From positions 1-58,078 of the forward strand of contig JBBIJF010000028.1 in NCBI GenBank assembly GCA_037446115.1: a stretch of DNA of 58,078 nt, in the 5' to 3' direction. Positions 1-8,637 of this stretch are shown here, piece by piece; the first letter of the stretch is position 1; each line of letters starts with the position of its first letter. A program made the translations under genes and the position numbers. This stretch comes from JANWXD01 sp037446115 (lineage in GTDB: Bacteria; Acidobacteriota; Terriglobia; Bryobacterales; Bryobacteraceae). The notes below the pieces were generated by a model, which ran no database searches, was not told where the DNA came from, and saw only the letters and a list, made by a program, of their open reading frames with translations.

Positions 1-93
1 GAAGCTAGTGGGAGTCGAACCCACCCGCGACCCGCACACGGGACGCACACTGGTTTTGAAGACCAGGCCCGGCACCGGCCAGGACTAGCTTCC
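1..93 (-). tRNA. selC: tRNA-Sec (anticodon UCA), 3' end cut by window edge
   Basis: On the minus strand the sequence folds as a selenocysteine tRNA. It has an 8-bp acceptor stem starting GGAAGCTA, a long 6-bp D stem (CCTGGC/GCCGGG) with a 4-base loop, and an anticodon stem CTGGT/ACCAG closing the loop CTTCAAA with anticodon TCA (plus-strand positions 57-59). A long extra arm follows, then a T arm with TTCGACT between GTGGG and CCCAC. The 8-bp acceptor, extended D stem and long variable arm separate tRNA-Sec from tRNA-Ser and from suppressor tRNAs. The last acceptor base, discriminator and any CCA lie outside the window. It implies that SelA, SelB and SelD are encoded elsewhere in this genome. 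Confidence 0.95.
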
Positions 94-114
94 GAGACGA
101 TTCTAGCACCGCGC

Positions 115-1470
115 TCACTGGGCGCCGCGCGACAGCAGCATGGTCTTCAACGTATGAAAGATGATGTAGGCATCGAGCGCCGGCGAGAGGTTCTTGATGT
201 AATAGAGGTCGTACTCCAGCTTCCGGATGGCGTCTTCGACCGTGTCCCCGTACTTGTGGTTGATCTGCGCCCAGCCGGTAATGCCGGGCTTCACACAGTG
301 GCGCTGGCGGTAGTACGGAATCTGTCGGGCCAGCACTTCCACAAACTCGGGGCGCTCAGGCCGCGGACCCACCAGCGCCATGTCGCCGCGCAACACATTG
401 AAGAATTGCGGCAGCTCGTCCAGACGCAAGCGGCGCAGCCACCGGCCGACCGGGGTCACGCGCGGGTCGTCGGGCGCGGTCCAGACCGGTCCGGTGTGTG
501 CCTCGGCATCCTGATACATCGAGCGGAACTTGTACAGTACGAAGATGCGCCCGTTTCGACCCACACGCGACTGGCGGAACAGGACGGGGCCCCGCGAGCT
601 GAGTTTGATCGCCACGGCCACCAGGATCATGATGGGGAGCGTCAGGATCGTCCCCACAATCGCCAGCAGCGAGGAATAGAAGCTTTGGAGCGTGACGCTG
701 GCCGGACGCGGGCCGAGATCCGAAGAAAAGATCAGGCGCGCCGGCTGCAGCTCCGCCAGAGCGACTCGCCCGCAGATCGCTTCGAATGCGGACGCGGCCT
801 CCTCGATGCGGACCCCCGAAAACCGGAGCTGCATCAGCTCTTCGAGCGGCAGCTGGCCGCGGCGCTCCCGGACACCTAAAACAATATAGTCCGGGCGTGT
901 TTGCTCCACCAGTTCCAGCAGCCGCGGGCCGTTCACGTGTTCATCCCCGTAGCAGCCGACCACGTTCAGGCCCAGTTGCGGCCGCTCCGCGATGTGCCGC
1001 GCAATTTCCGCCACGAGGCAGCTTGAGCCGAGCAGGAGTACGCGCACGCCGCCCATCGCCTCGAGCACCGCGGAACTGTAAATCACGCGCCAACCGAAGA
1101 GCGTCGCCAGCGCTGCACCGCTGCCGCTCATCATCACCCAGCGCGGGAGGATCCACTCGCTGCGCAGGTAACTCACCAGCGCCTGCGCCAGAAACGCGAT
1201 CCCGAACACCTGCACGCACTGTTGCAGCAGCACCACCTTGGAGCGCACGCGCAGATCGGAGTACAGATCGTGAAAATAAAGCCCCGCCTGAATGGTGCCC
1301 ACCGCCAGAAGGATGCGTGCAAACCCGCGGTCGTAAGTCAGATACACCGCAGGATCCACGCCCAGCAGAAGATAGCAGGCGGCGGCGTAGCAGGTCGCCA
1401 GAAGCGCCGCCTCGGAAACCAGCAGGATCACAACGCCGGACGGGATGAGATGGCGGAACAGGCGGAACAT
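115..1470 (-). CDS. Polyprenyl-phosphate sugar-1-phosphate transferase, EpsB-like
   Basis: A 451-residue membrane enzyme of the bacterial sugar transferase family, expected to load a sugar-1-phosphate onto undecaprenyl phosphate as the first step of exopolysaccharide assembly. The N-terminal half has hydrophobic segments (about residues 12-35 and 85-120) and a nucleotide-binding-like region (VRVLLLGSSCLV). A further membrane segment near residue 275 leads into the catalytic domain with FRQSRVGRNG, YKFRSM, LDELPQ, VGPRPERPEF and KPGITGWAQI, all diagnostic of the WbaP/PglC superfamily. Overall layout resembles the EpsB-type transferases found with exosortase/PEP-CTERM loci, but no exosortase gene is visible here. 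ATG start; tRNA-Sec follows on the same strand. Confidence 0.9.
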   Translation of the reverse strand: MFRLFRHLIPSGVVILLVSEAALLATCYAAACYLLLGVDPAVYLTYDRGFARILLAVGTIQAGLYFHDLYSDLRVRSKVVLLQQCVQVFGIAFLAQALVSYLRSEWILPRWVMMSGSGAALATLFGWRVIYSSAVLEAMGGVRVLLLGSSCLVAEIARHIAERPQLGLNVVGCYGDEHVNGPRLLELVEQTRPDYIVLGVRERRGQLPLEELMQLRFSGVRIEEAASAFEAICGRVALAELQPARLIFSSDLGPRPASVTLQSFYSSLLAIVGTILTLPIMILVAVAIKLSSRGPVLFRQSRVGRNGRIFVLYKFRSMYQDAEAHTGPVWTAPDDPRVTPVGRWLRRLRLDELPQFFNVLRGDMALVGPRPERPEFVEVLARQIPYYRQRHCVKPGITGWAQINHKYGDTVEDAIRKLEYDLYYIKNLSPALDAYIIFHTLKTMLLSRGAQ

Positions 1471-1546
1471 CCGATTGACTGATTCGGCGCAACAGCAGCG
1501 ACAGTTTAGCTTATCACGGCCGGCCCGCCCTTGCGCAAAAGGCCGT

Positions 1547-3784
1547 TCAGCGCAGAATCACTTTGGTAAGACCGGCGTTATCGGCTGCGTCGTAAACCCG
1601 GATCGTGATGAGGTGTTCGCCGGGCGGGGGATTGGCTAGCCGCAGTCGGAACCTTTCCCGAGGTGAGTCTGTGACGCCGTCTTCGGCCGGAAGCGGGGTC
1701 CACGGACCGGCGTCGAGTGAATACTCGGCGCGGCGCAGCGGGCCGGCATCCAGAGCTTCCACGTCGATCTCGATGTCCATGCCGACGCGCCGGGGCTTTC
1801 CCGCGTGCACTGCGGGAGGCGTGTTGTCCACCAGCACGGGCGGGCTCACCATCTCCGCCTGCCTGGCCGCCGCCGGAGGATTCACGGCCTGATCGGAGGC
1901 GACCACCCGGAAGAAATACCGGCCGTCGGCAAGGGCCTCGCGGTCAATCGAGGTGCTGTTGTCGACGAGGTTGTCTTTGATCAGCTTCCATTCCCGCTCG
2001 TCCTCGCCGCGAAAATAGACGGCGTAGGTCAGGCGGTCGCCATCCGGGTCTTCCGCCTGCCAGCTGATCTGGAGCTGCCCGCCCGCTCCGCGCCCCACCG
2101 TCTGGGTCTGCGTTCCCGCGGACGTGGCGGCGGGCGCTTCTCCCGTATCCGTGACGGTGATGCTGTAAGTGCCCGAGGCAGCCGGTGTACTGACCGGCTT
2201 CGGCGCCGCTGCCGCGGTCACGGCGCTCACCGTGATGCTTTTCAGCACCGGGGGCGTGTTCTGAGGCAGGTACGCCACGGTCACACTGCGGAGCACGGGG
2301 CTGGAGGAAGGTGTGCCGGAAAATTCCGCCCGCCACTGGATGTAGCGCGCGTTGGGACTCGGGATCCGCGAGCCGCCGGGATCGGTCAGCGGTTCGGACC
2401 ACTCGCTCCAGGTCCGGTCCGGGCGCGCGGAATTGCCGGTGCGCGTGCGCAACACGATTCGCGTATCCTGGCCGGTTTCCGCCCGCCAGCTGATCCGTCC
2501 CCAGCGCGCCACCGAACCCGCGTCGTGCACGGGCGACTCATATTGGCCTGCGGTCGTGTATTCTCCAGCCAGGCGGAAAATCTTTCCCACGTTGCCGGTG
2601 GCCGCCAAAACTCCGCCGGGGCCTGCGGCCAGCCGCGTGGCTTCGCTTTCGTTGGTCTCCGCCAGCAGAGTCACCTTGCGATCGCGACCGAGCCGGTAAA
2701 GACGCCCGCGCCCGTCGGTCGAAAAGATCAGTTCCTCTCCGAGCGGCACCACGTCATAGACGTTTTCCTCTTTCGAGGTCCACAGTGTTTCCACGGTCAG
2801 GTCCGGAGCGATGCGGAACAGCGCCGACTTTTCCACGCCGGTCAGGTCCACTACCGGGGCCGGTGCCGGAAGCGCTGTAACCGGCGAAGACGACGGCTTG
2901 GCTGCCTCCGGCTTGGGCTTGATCTCCACGCCGCCCTGCGCGCCTTCTTCGGTCACCGTAACCGTGACTGCCGCCGCGGGAGCCCCGGGCACGACCTGCC
3001 CTCCGGAGGCGCTGGGAGGTACCGCCGGAGTCCGGCGCATTGTGGCTCCCCCGAGAGCGGCCGCATACAGCGCCCCGCCGGCGCCCAGCGACACGGAGCG
3101 AATCTCGGGGAGATTGGCGTCGTAGAGGACGAACCCCTTATCCTTCCCGCTGATGCGATAGAGGATGCCATTCGGATCCGTACCCGCCAACAGGTTCCCT
3201 TGCGCATCCCAACCCAGACAGGTGACATGCATCTGCCCCGTCTCGTAATACACCTCCCCTTTCCCCGAGGGCTCGACACGAAAGATCTTGCCCTGATCCC
3301 CCGTGGCCACATACAGAGCGCCGCTGCGGTCGAACGCCAGCGCCCAGATGTAAGCGGTGCCGGGCGAGAAAAACTCCGAGGCCTCTCCGCGAGCATTGAT
3401 TCGGTAGACCTTCCCGTTGGGCGACGTTCCCGCGTACAGCACTCCGTCCGGACCCAGCGCCAGCGCAAACACCTCAGGCTGTTCCGCCGTCCACAGCAAC
3501 GTGCTTCGTCCCGAAGGGTCTACGCGGAACACCCGGCCGCCGTGGCCCGTGCCCGCATAGATCGTGCCGTCAGGAGCTCGCACCAGGCTCCAGATCACCG
3601 GCTGGTCGGAGGCAAGAACCGTCTCCAGCCGCGGCGCCAGCATCAGTTCCCCGTCCCGGCTCAGGGAGACTCCGGTGAATCTGCCCCGGAGAAACTCCTG
3701 GTAACCGCTCATCTCCCACGTGGCCGTTCCGGCGGCCCAGGCCAGCGCCGCCGCCCCCGCCCACAACGTGATCTGCCGTTTCAT
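1547..3784 (-). CDS. Secreted beta-propeller protein with C-terminal Ig/FnIII-like region
   Basis: A 745-residue protein starting at the ATG that overlaps the upstream stop codon (ATGA, positions 3781-3784), so translation is probably coupled to the S55-type gene. A hydrophobic N-terminus (MKRQITLWAGAAALAWAAG) looks like a signal sequence. Residues about 60-260 hold repeated blades with the pattern LAxxPDGxxYAGTxxxGKVYRI, typical of a beta-propeller. A Pro/Ala-rich linker follows, then more propeller-like sequence and Ig/FnIII-like strands (QISWQAEDPDGDRLTYAVYFRG, about residue 530 on). Substrate or partner is unknown. Probably an extracytoplasmic binding or scaffolding protein working with its coupled neighbour. 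Confidence 0.8.
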   Translation of the reverse strand: MKRQITLWAGAAALAWAAGTATWEMSGYQEFLRGRFTGVSLSRDGELMLAPRLETVLASDQPVIWSLVRAPDGTIYAGTGHGGRVFRVDPSGRSTLLWTAEQPEVFALALGPDGVLYAGTSPNGKVYRINARGEASEFFSPGTAYIWALAFDRSGALYVATGDQGKIFRVEPSGKGEVYYETGQMHVTCLGWDAQGNLLAGTDPNGILYRISGKDKGFVLYDANLPEIRSVSLGAGGALYAAALGGATMRRTPAVPPSASGGQVVPGAPAAAVTVTVTEEGAQGGVEIKPKPEAAKPSSSPVTALPAPAPVVDLTGVEKSALFRIAPDLTVETLWTSKEENVYDVVPLGEELIFSTDGRGRLYRLGRDRKVTLLAETNESEATRLAAGPGGVLAATGNVGKIFRLAGEYTTAGQYESPVHDAGSVARWGRISWRAETGQDTRIVLRTRTGNSARPDRTWSEWSEPLTDPGGSRIPSPNARYIQWRAEFSGTPSSSPVLRSVTVAYLPQNTPPVLKSITVSAVTAAAAPKPVSTPAASGTYSITVTDTGEAPAATSAGTQTQTVGRGAGGQLQISWQAEDPDGDRLTYAVYFRGEDEREWKLIKDNLVDNSTSIDREALADGRYFFRVVASDQAVNPPAAARQAEMVSPPVLVDNTPPAVHAGKPRRVGMDIEIDVEALDAGPLRRAEYSLDAGPWTPLPAEDGVTDSPRERFRLRLANPPPGEHLITIRVYDAADNAGLTKVILR

Positions 3785-5544
3785 TCCTTCACTTCCACCT
3801 GAACCGTCTTCGAGCCGGAAATCACCACGTCGCCGGCGCTGATCTCCAGCTCGGCGACTTTCGATCCGGCGCCCGCTGCGCCCAGCCCCAGGGCCGTCTG
3901 GCCACGCGCCAGAATCTGCGCCAGGGAGGGCGGCGGCGACGGGAATTCCTCCCCGCCGGCCTGGTAGGAGGGCTGGGGGCGCCACACGCGCACGTAGGCT
4001 TTCGTGTTCGCCCGGAGCGAATTTAAGAACTGGAGCAACTGCGTGGCGGAGCGCGGGGCCCCGCCCAGTAGCTGGCGATATTCCGAAAGGTTGGTGGTGG
4101 CGCCGTCCGCCACGGTGAAATACAGGGGTCCTTCCGGCATTCCCACCGGCACCCGGTAGCTCGTCTTGCGCGTGACCTCCAGCCCGCTGCCGGATACCAG
4201 GCTCACCGTGACCTCCACCTCTTCGCCCGGCCGCACCTGTCGCGGCCGGACCCACACTTGATCAATCTGCATCTGCTTTTTCTGGTCGTACGCGTCCAGC
4301 TCCAGCCGCACGTCTTTCAATTCCAGCGTGTCCGCCGTCTGAAGCGCGTAGGCCAGGGGTACCACGGTGGCCAGCGAGACCTGCTGCGGGAGGCTGAATT
4401 CGCCCGCGTACATGTTGTTGAGCCGCAGCGGCTCGTTCCCGTTGTGAAATCGGATCTCACCGGCGACGCCGATCGTGGCGCTCCCAAACATCCGCTCGGT
4501 CGCGTCAATCGCCGAGTAGACCGCCATCTGCAGCAGGAACGGCGCCAGGAACCGGTCCCGCACCATCTCCATTCGATAGCGCGATTCGGCGGCAATGCCG
4601 CCGGCGGTCCGCCGGCGCACCTCGATCGAGACGGGAACCATAGAAGCCCGCCGGCCAAGCAGTCCTGCCACCGCTGTGCTGCGATCCTCCGTGATCGTGC
4701 CCATCCACTCCCGCGGCGCAGAAATCTTGAACGAACTGGCCAGGTTGGGCAGCACGGTGAGCACCTCCGCCCGCGCAAACGGCAGCTCGGTGGCCCCGAT
4801 AGAGAGAAACCGGTGTCCGAAGGCATAGATTCTGTCGCCTTCGATATGTGTCACCGTCCCGTCGGCGCCCAGACTCATCTCCCCGGCGAGCAACTGGACG
4901 GTGATCATGGCGCCGGGCTGTAGCAGTGACGGGTCGCCCATTTCCGCAAGCCGGCTGGATCCGCCTGCGATGCCCTGCCGCGGCTCCAGTCCGAGCGCCC
5001 GCAACTGCGGCGCGAAATACTCGATCGTAGCTTGCGTAAAGCCCCCGAAATGAACCGGAGTGGCGATCTCCACCAGCCGGCCTCCCGCGGCCAGCACCTC
5101 CCGCGGGCCTTCAAAAACCTTCGCCAGGTTACCGTCCCAGACAGCGGCAGCGAGGCGGCGCGAAGGCTTGCCCGGGCCGGAAGCGCGCAGCAGTTCCTCG
5201 ATCGGCCGGATTGCCGCCACAGGCTCCTTGGCGAAGGGAAAAGCCATCGCCACCGCGCCGAGCAGCTTCCCTTCGATGTAAACAGGACTGCCGCTCATAC
5301 CCTGGAGCACGCCCGCCTCGTCCAGCGGACCGCCGGACAGGCGTGCGAGCACGAGCGACTGCTTCGGGCCGACGTTCTCCAGTACGCCGAGAATCTCAAC
5401 CTGAAACTCTTCAATCCGTGTCCCGGAAAAAACCGTCTTGCCGCTGCCTTTCAGCCCCGGGCGCACCGCCCCGAGCGGAAAGAACTCCATGCCCGACAAC
5501 AACGCGGCAGAAACGACCGCTGCCAGCCCGATGCGCCCTCGCAC
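3781..5544 (-). CDS. SpoIVB/S55-type peptidase-domain protein
   Basis: A 587-residue exported protein with GTG start and a hydrophobic N-terminus. The segment GVLQGMSGSPVYIEGKLLGA, with GMSGSP at residues 82-87, matches the serine-containing motif of the S55 (SpoIVB) peptidase family, and preceding residues (PLGAVRPGLKGSGKTVFSGT) match the family's N-terminal part. The C-terminal 300 residues contain beta-rich sequence (RPGEEVEVTVSLVSGSG). In Bacillus SpoIVB cleaves a sporulation regulator. This organism is not expected to sporulate, so the substrate is unknown. The gene overlaps the downstream propeller gene by 4 bases, which suggests a two-protein envelope module. Confidence 0.8.
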   Translation of the reverse strand: MRGRIGLAAVVSAALLSGMEFFPLGAVRPGLKGSGKTVFSGTRIEEFQVEILGVLENVGPKQSLVLARLSGGPLDEAGVLQGMSGSPVYIEGKLLGAVAMAFPFAKEPVAAIRPIEELLRASGPGKPSRRLAAAVWDGNLAKVFEGPREVLAAGGRLVEIATPVHFGGFTQATIEYFAPQLRALGLEPRQGIAGGSSRLAEMGDPSLLQPGAMITVQLLAGEMSLGADGTVTHIEGDRIYAFGHRFLSIGATELPFARAEVLTVLPNLASSFKISAPREWMGTITEDRSTAVAGLLGRRASMVPVSIEVRRRTAGGIAAESRYRMEMVRDRFLAPFLLQMAVYSAIDATERMFGSATIGVAGEIRFHNGNEPLRLNNMYAGEFSLPQQVSLATVVPLAYALQTADTLELKDVRLELDAYDQKKQMQIDQVWVRPRQVRPGEEVEVTVSLVSGSGLEVTRKTSYRVPVGMPEGPLYFTVADGATTNLSEYRQLLGGAPRSATQLLQFLNSLRANTKAYVRVWRPQPSYQAGGEEFPSPPPSLAQILARGQTALGLGAAGAGSKVAELEISAGDVVISGSKTVQVEVKE

Positions 5545-5625
5545 ACCCTCATTCTACGGCGTTCGGGCCTCCGGGGGGACTTGCCGACCCTCGCGCGCGC
5601 CGGCGCCCGCTTGAAGCGGGCCGAC

Positions 5626-6237
5626 TCACCCCTCCCAGGCCATGGCCCAGAAATCGCGTTCGTGCTCCAGTGTCCGGTTGAAATATGACTGGGACGACTC
5701 GTGGCGGTAGCGGTCTACCAGACGGCCCAGCGATTCCACGTAGGCGGCAAAGGCCGGATTCGACCAGCGCTCGATGAACTCCGCGTACGGTCCTTCCGGG
5801 CGCAGGGCGCTCCACGCCGCCAGGTAAGCCGCCTCCACCCCGAACAGAATCGCCAGCAGCACCGGCAGGGGTTGCGAGGTCGCAGCGCGCATCAGAAAAT
5901 CGGTGTAGGCGCGACACGCCGGCAGCGGTTCCACCTCCAGGTCGAGCGCCAATCCCGCTGCATGCCGCTCGAACCAGCTCAGCTCGTTGTCGAGCGCCCT
6001 CAGCCCCGAAACCAACGGACCGTGGCAGTCTCGGGGCGCCTTGGCCAGTGTCAGCGCCTGGTAGGCCATCAGCCCTTTGGCGAACAGATAGTCCTGCACG
6101 AGCCAGCGCCGGAACGCCTCTTCGGGCAGCTCGCCGGCCGCGGCAGCGTCCAGAAAGCGGGCGGTCGTGCCCGCGCGCCACAGCTCTCCTGCCCCTTGAA
6201 TCAGCCATCCTCCGGGGCCGCGAGCCAGGTTCTCCAC
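5626..6237 (-). CDS. TenA/PqqC-family protein (TenA_E-like)
   Basis: A 203-residue all-helical protein of the TenA/THI-4/PqqC superfamily. The start is GTG. Supporting motifs are LWRAGTTARFLDAAAAGELP near the N-terminus, then RRWLVQDYLFAKGLMAYQAL, and SNPAFAAYVESLGRLVDR in the C-terminal helices. Classical TenA aminopyrimidine aminohydrolases have an active-site Cys in a PC-W-Y-type motif. Here the equivalent helix reads LFGVEAAYLAAW and lacks it, which fits the TenA_E type that relies on glutamates. A role in thiamine-precursor salvage is possible, but no thi genes are adjacent. It sits directly upstream of the S55-type gene on the same strand, about 80 bases away. Confidence 0.75.
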   Translation of the reverse strand: MENLARGPGGWLIQGAGELWRAGTTARFLDAAAAGELPEEAFRRWLVQDYLFAKGLMAYQALTLAKAPRDCHGPLVSGLRALDNELSWFERHAAGLALDLEVEPLPACRAYTDFLMRAATSQPLPVLLAILFGVEAAYLAAWSALRPEGPYAEFIERWSNPAFAAYVESLGRLVDRYRHESSQSYFNRTLEHERDFWAMAWEG

Positions 6238-6310
6238 ATACCCTATTGTGAGCTGCTCAAAAGCGGCCGGTCAAAGATGCTACAATCCCGCTAACACGGA
6301 TCACAGGCCT

Positions 6311-7645
6311 ATGGGCACTATCGGCAGAATCTTCTGGCTGGCAACTCTGCTCGTTGCCGGCAGCTCTCTGGCCGCGGCCGAGGTGAAAGTGCTGCGCGGC
6401 TTCACGCTCATTGACGGCACCGGCAGGCCGCCGCTCGCGCCTGCCGCCCTCATTGTCGCTGACGGTCGCATTCGGTGGGTGGGGCCCGAATCCCGGCTGA
6501 AAGTCCCTGCCGGGGCCGAGGTCATCGAGCTGGGCGGAAAATTCGTCATGCCCGGCATCATCAACCTCCACGGGCACCTCGGCAATACCGTGGGCCTCGC
6601 GCAGGACCCGAAAAACTTCACCCGCGCCAACGTCGAAAGCCAGCTCCGGACCTACGCCTCCTACGGCGTCACCTCCGTGGTAAGCATGGGTACCGATCAG
6701 GACCTGATCTTCCAGATCCGCGCCGAACAGCGCGCCGGCCGGCCCGCACTCACTCGCGTGTTCACCGCAGGGCGCGGCTTTACGGGCAAGGGCGGCTACC
6801 CAACGAGCGTGCCCGGAATGAAGGGCATCCCTTACGAAGTCGGTTCCCCGGCTGAGGCGGAGAAAGCCGTGGCCGAGCTGGCGAACCGCAAAGTGGACAT
6901 TATCAAAATCTGGGTGGACGACCACCTGGGGCGCGAACAGAAGATTCCGATGGAGTTGTGCCGCGCCATCATTGACAGCGCCCACAAACGCGGCATCAAG
7001 GTGGCGGCGCATATCTTCTACCTCGAAGATGCGCGACGGCTGGTCGAAATGGGCTTGGACGGGCTGGCGCACAGTGTCCGCGACAAGGCCGTAGACGGCG
7101 CGCTGATCGCCGCGATGAAGAAGCGTGGCGCCTGGCAGGCTGCCCCAACCCTGACGCGCGAGCTGTCCACGTTCATTTACGCTGAAGACCACCCCTCTCT
7201 TGGGGATCCGTTTTTTACCCGCTCCGTTCCCGAAACGCTCATCCGGGAACTCCGCAATCCGGAGCGCCGCAGGCGCATTGCTTCCGATCCGGATTTCCCC
7301 AAATATCCCGCCTTCCTGAAGCAGGCCCAGGAGAACTTGAAGAAACTGGCGGACGCCGGAGTCCGATTCGCCTTCGGCACGGACACCGGCCCCCCGGCTC
7401 GCTTTCAGGGGTACTTCGAGCACTGGGAGATGGAGCTCATGGCGGAGGCGGGCCTGAAAGCGGCCGACATCATCCGCGCGGCTACGGCGAACGCAGCGGA
7501 GTTTCTCGGTGTGGCGCGCGATCTGGGAACCTTGGAGACCGGCAAATGGGCAGACCTGATTGTGTTGTCGAGAAACCCGCTCGAAGACATCCGCAACACC
7601 CGCACGCTCGAAATGGTCTTCATTGCGGGCAACCGCGTCCTCTGA
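6311..7645 (+). CDS. Exported amidohydrolase family protein
   Basis: A 444-residue metal-dependent hydrolase. I chose the ATG at 6311 because it gives a clean signal peptide (MGTIGRIFWLATLLVAGSSLAAA); an upstream in-frame start adds unrelated residues. Motifs of the imidazolonepropionase-like/prolidase group are GTGRPPLAPAALIVADGRI at the N-terminus, the metal ligand motif HGHLG, a later histidine in AAHIFYL, the segment HSVRDK, the catalytic Asp in FGTDTG, and the closing GTLETGKWADLIVL. Substrate cannot be read from sequence. The next gene starts on its stop codon, and both products carry export signals, so they likely act together in the periplasm or at the surface. Confidence 0.9.
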   Translation: MGTIGRIFWLATLLVAGSSLAAAEVKVLRGFTLIDGTGRPPLAPAALIVADGRIRWVGPESRLKVPAGAEVIELGGKFVMPGIINLHGHLGNTVGLAQDPKNFTRANVESQLRTYASYGVTSVVSMGTDQDLIFQIRAEQRAGRPALTRVFTAGRGFTGKGGYPTSVPGMKGIPYEVGSPAEAEKAVAELANRKVDIIKIWVDDHLGREQKIPMELCRAIIDSAHKRGIKVAAHIFYLEDARRLVEMGLDGLAHSVRDKAVDGALIAAMKKRGAWQAAPTLTRELSTFIYAEDHPSLGDPFFTRSVPETLIRELRNPERRRRIASDPDFPKYPAFLKQAQENLKKLADAGVRFAFGTDTGPPARFQGYFEHWEMELMAEAGLKAADIIRAATANAAEFLGVARDLGTLETGKWADLIVLSRNPLEDIRNTRTLEMVFIAGNRVL

Positions 7646-8613
7646 CCGGTATCGGCCGGCGGGAGCTTCTGCTGGCGTCGCTGGCGCCACTGGCGCCGGC
7701 GGTCCGGGCCGCCCATCCCCGCTACCGCATCGGCATTACCACCAACACCCGCGGCGGCTGGGAACGCGACGTCTTTCTCTCTTTCCGCGAGGCGCGGGAG
7801 GCCGGCTATCGCTATGTGGAATCGTTTTTCCATTATTTCATCGAGTACTTGGACCGTCCGGAGGATCTTCAGCGCGAAATCGAAGGTATCGGCGTGAATT
7901 TCGTCACCATCTCGAACGGCGGTCCGATGGAGATGCGCTTCGAGGACCCGGCACGGCACGAGAAAATCCTCGCCGAGCACGTGCGCCTGGCGCGGTTTAT
8001 CGGGCACTTCGGCTGCACGCATCTCAAGATCAACTTGGGTCCGCGACGCCCGGAAGGGACAACCGGCGAGGACCTGCGCCACATGGTCGAGGTCCTCGAG
8101 GAACTGGGCCGGCGCACCCGCACGCTGGGAATCCGGCTCGCCGTGCACGCTCACATGTGGAGTCAGTTTGAGAACCGCCGGGAGATCGAGTATGTGCTCG
8201 GCCACACCCGCCCGGAGCATGTCTGGTTCGTCCTCGACACCGGGCACATCACGCTGGCAGGTATGGATCCGGTGGCCTTGGCCCGCGAACTGGGGCACCG
8301 GATCGTCGAGTTCCACCTGAAGGACACTGCGCCGGAACACCGCGGAGGCGCCAAAAGGCGGATGGAACGGCCCGACATGATGAAGAGTCCGCCCTTTTTC
8401 CCCCTGGGCCACGGGGGCGTGGACTTCCCCGCGCTGAAGGACCACCTGGACTCGATCGCCTGGGCTGGCTGGCTCACCGTGGAACTCGACTCCTCCCCCT
8501 TCCGCCCCCCCAAGGAAAGCGCGCGAATCAGTCGGCGCTACCTGGAGCAGCAGCTCGGCATCCCTGTCGCACGCAAGCGTCAGCGTTTGCCCGAACCTTG
8601 GCCTGCGGCGTAA
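7642..8613 (+). CDS. Tat-exported sugar phosphate isomerase/epimerase-like TIM barrel
   Basis: A xylose-isomerase-like TIM barrel of the IolE/hydroxypyruvate-isomerase superfamily. Motifs include RLAVHAHMWSQFENR, VLDTGHI, VEFHLKDT and LGHGGVDF, which carry the usual metal ligands. The N-terminus reads GRRELLLASLAPLAPAVRA, a plausible Tat signal. The only start close to it is a CTG at 7642, overlapping the preceding stop (CTGA); an ATG at 7546 would add 32 residues of out-of-frame overlap with the amidohydrolase. I favour 7642, but the start is uncertain. Expected role is carbohydrate or polyol isomerisation; the substrate is unknown. Confidence 0.8.
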   Translation: MTGIGRRELLLASLAPLAPAVRAAHPRYRIGITTNTRGGWERDVFLSFREAREAGYRYVESFFHYFIEYLDRPEDLQREIEGIGVNFVTISNGGPMEMRFEDPARHEKILAEHVRLARFIGHFGCTHLKINLGPRRPEGTTGEDLRHMVEVLEELGRRTRTLGIRLAVHAHMWSQFENRREIEYVLGHTRPEHVWFVLDTGHITLAGMDPVALARELGHRIVEFHLKDTAPEHRGGAKRRMERPDMMKSPPFFPLGHGGVDFPALKDHLDSIAWAGWLTVELDSSPFRPPKESARISRRYLEQQLGIPVARKRQRLPEPWPAA

Positions 8614-8637
8614 CGTAGAACCTTACGGGGCGAAAGA

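Noticed and set aside
1805..3802. Long plus-strand open frame (665 codons) opposite the propeller gene
   Set aside because: Its product is Arg/His/Pro-rich and has no domain, and it lies opposite a gene with clear propeller repeats. It is a GC-rich antisense frame.
5549..6208. 219-codon minus-strand frame overlapping the TenA-like gene
   Set aside because: The TenA frame has family motifs. The other product is Arg/Gly-rich with none.
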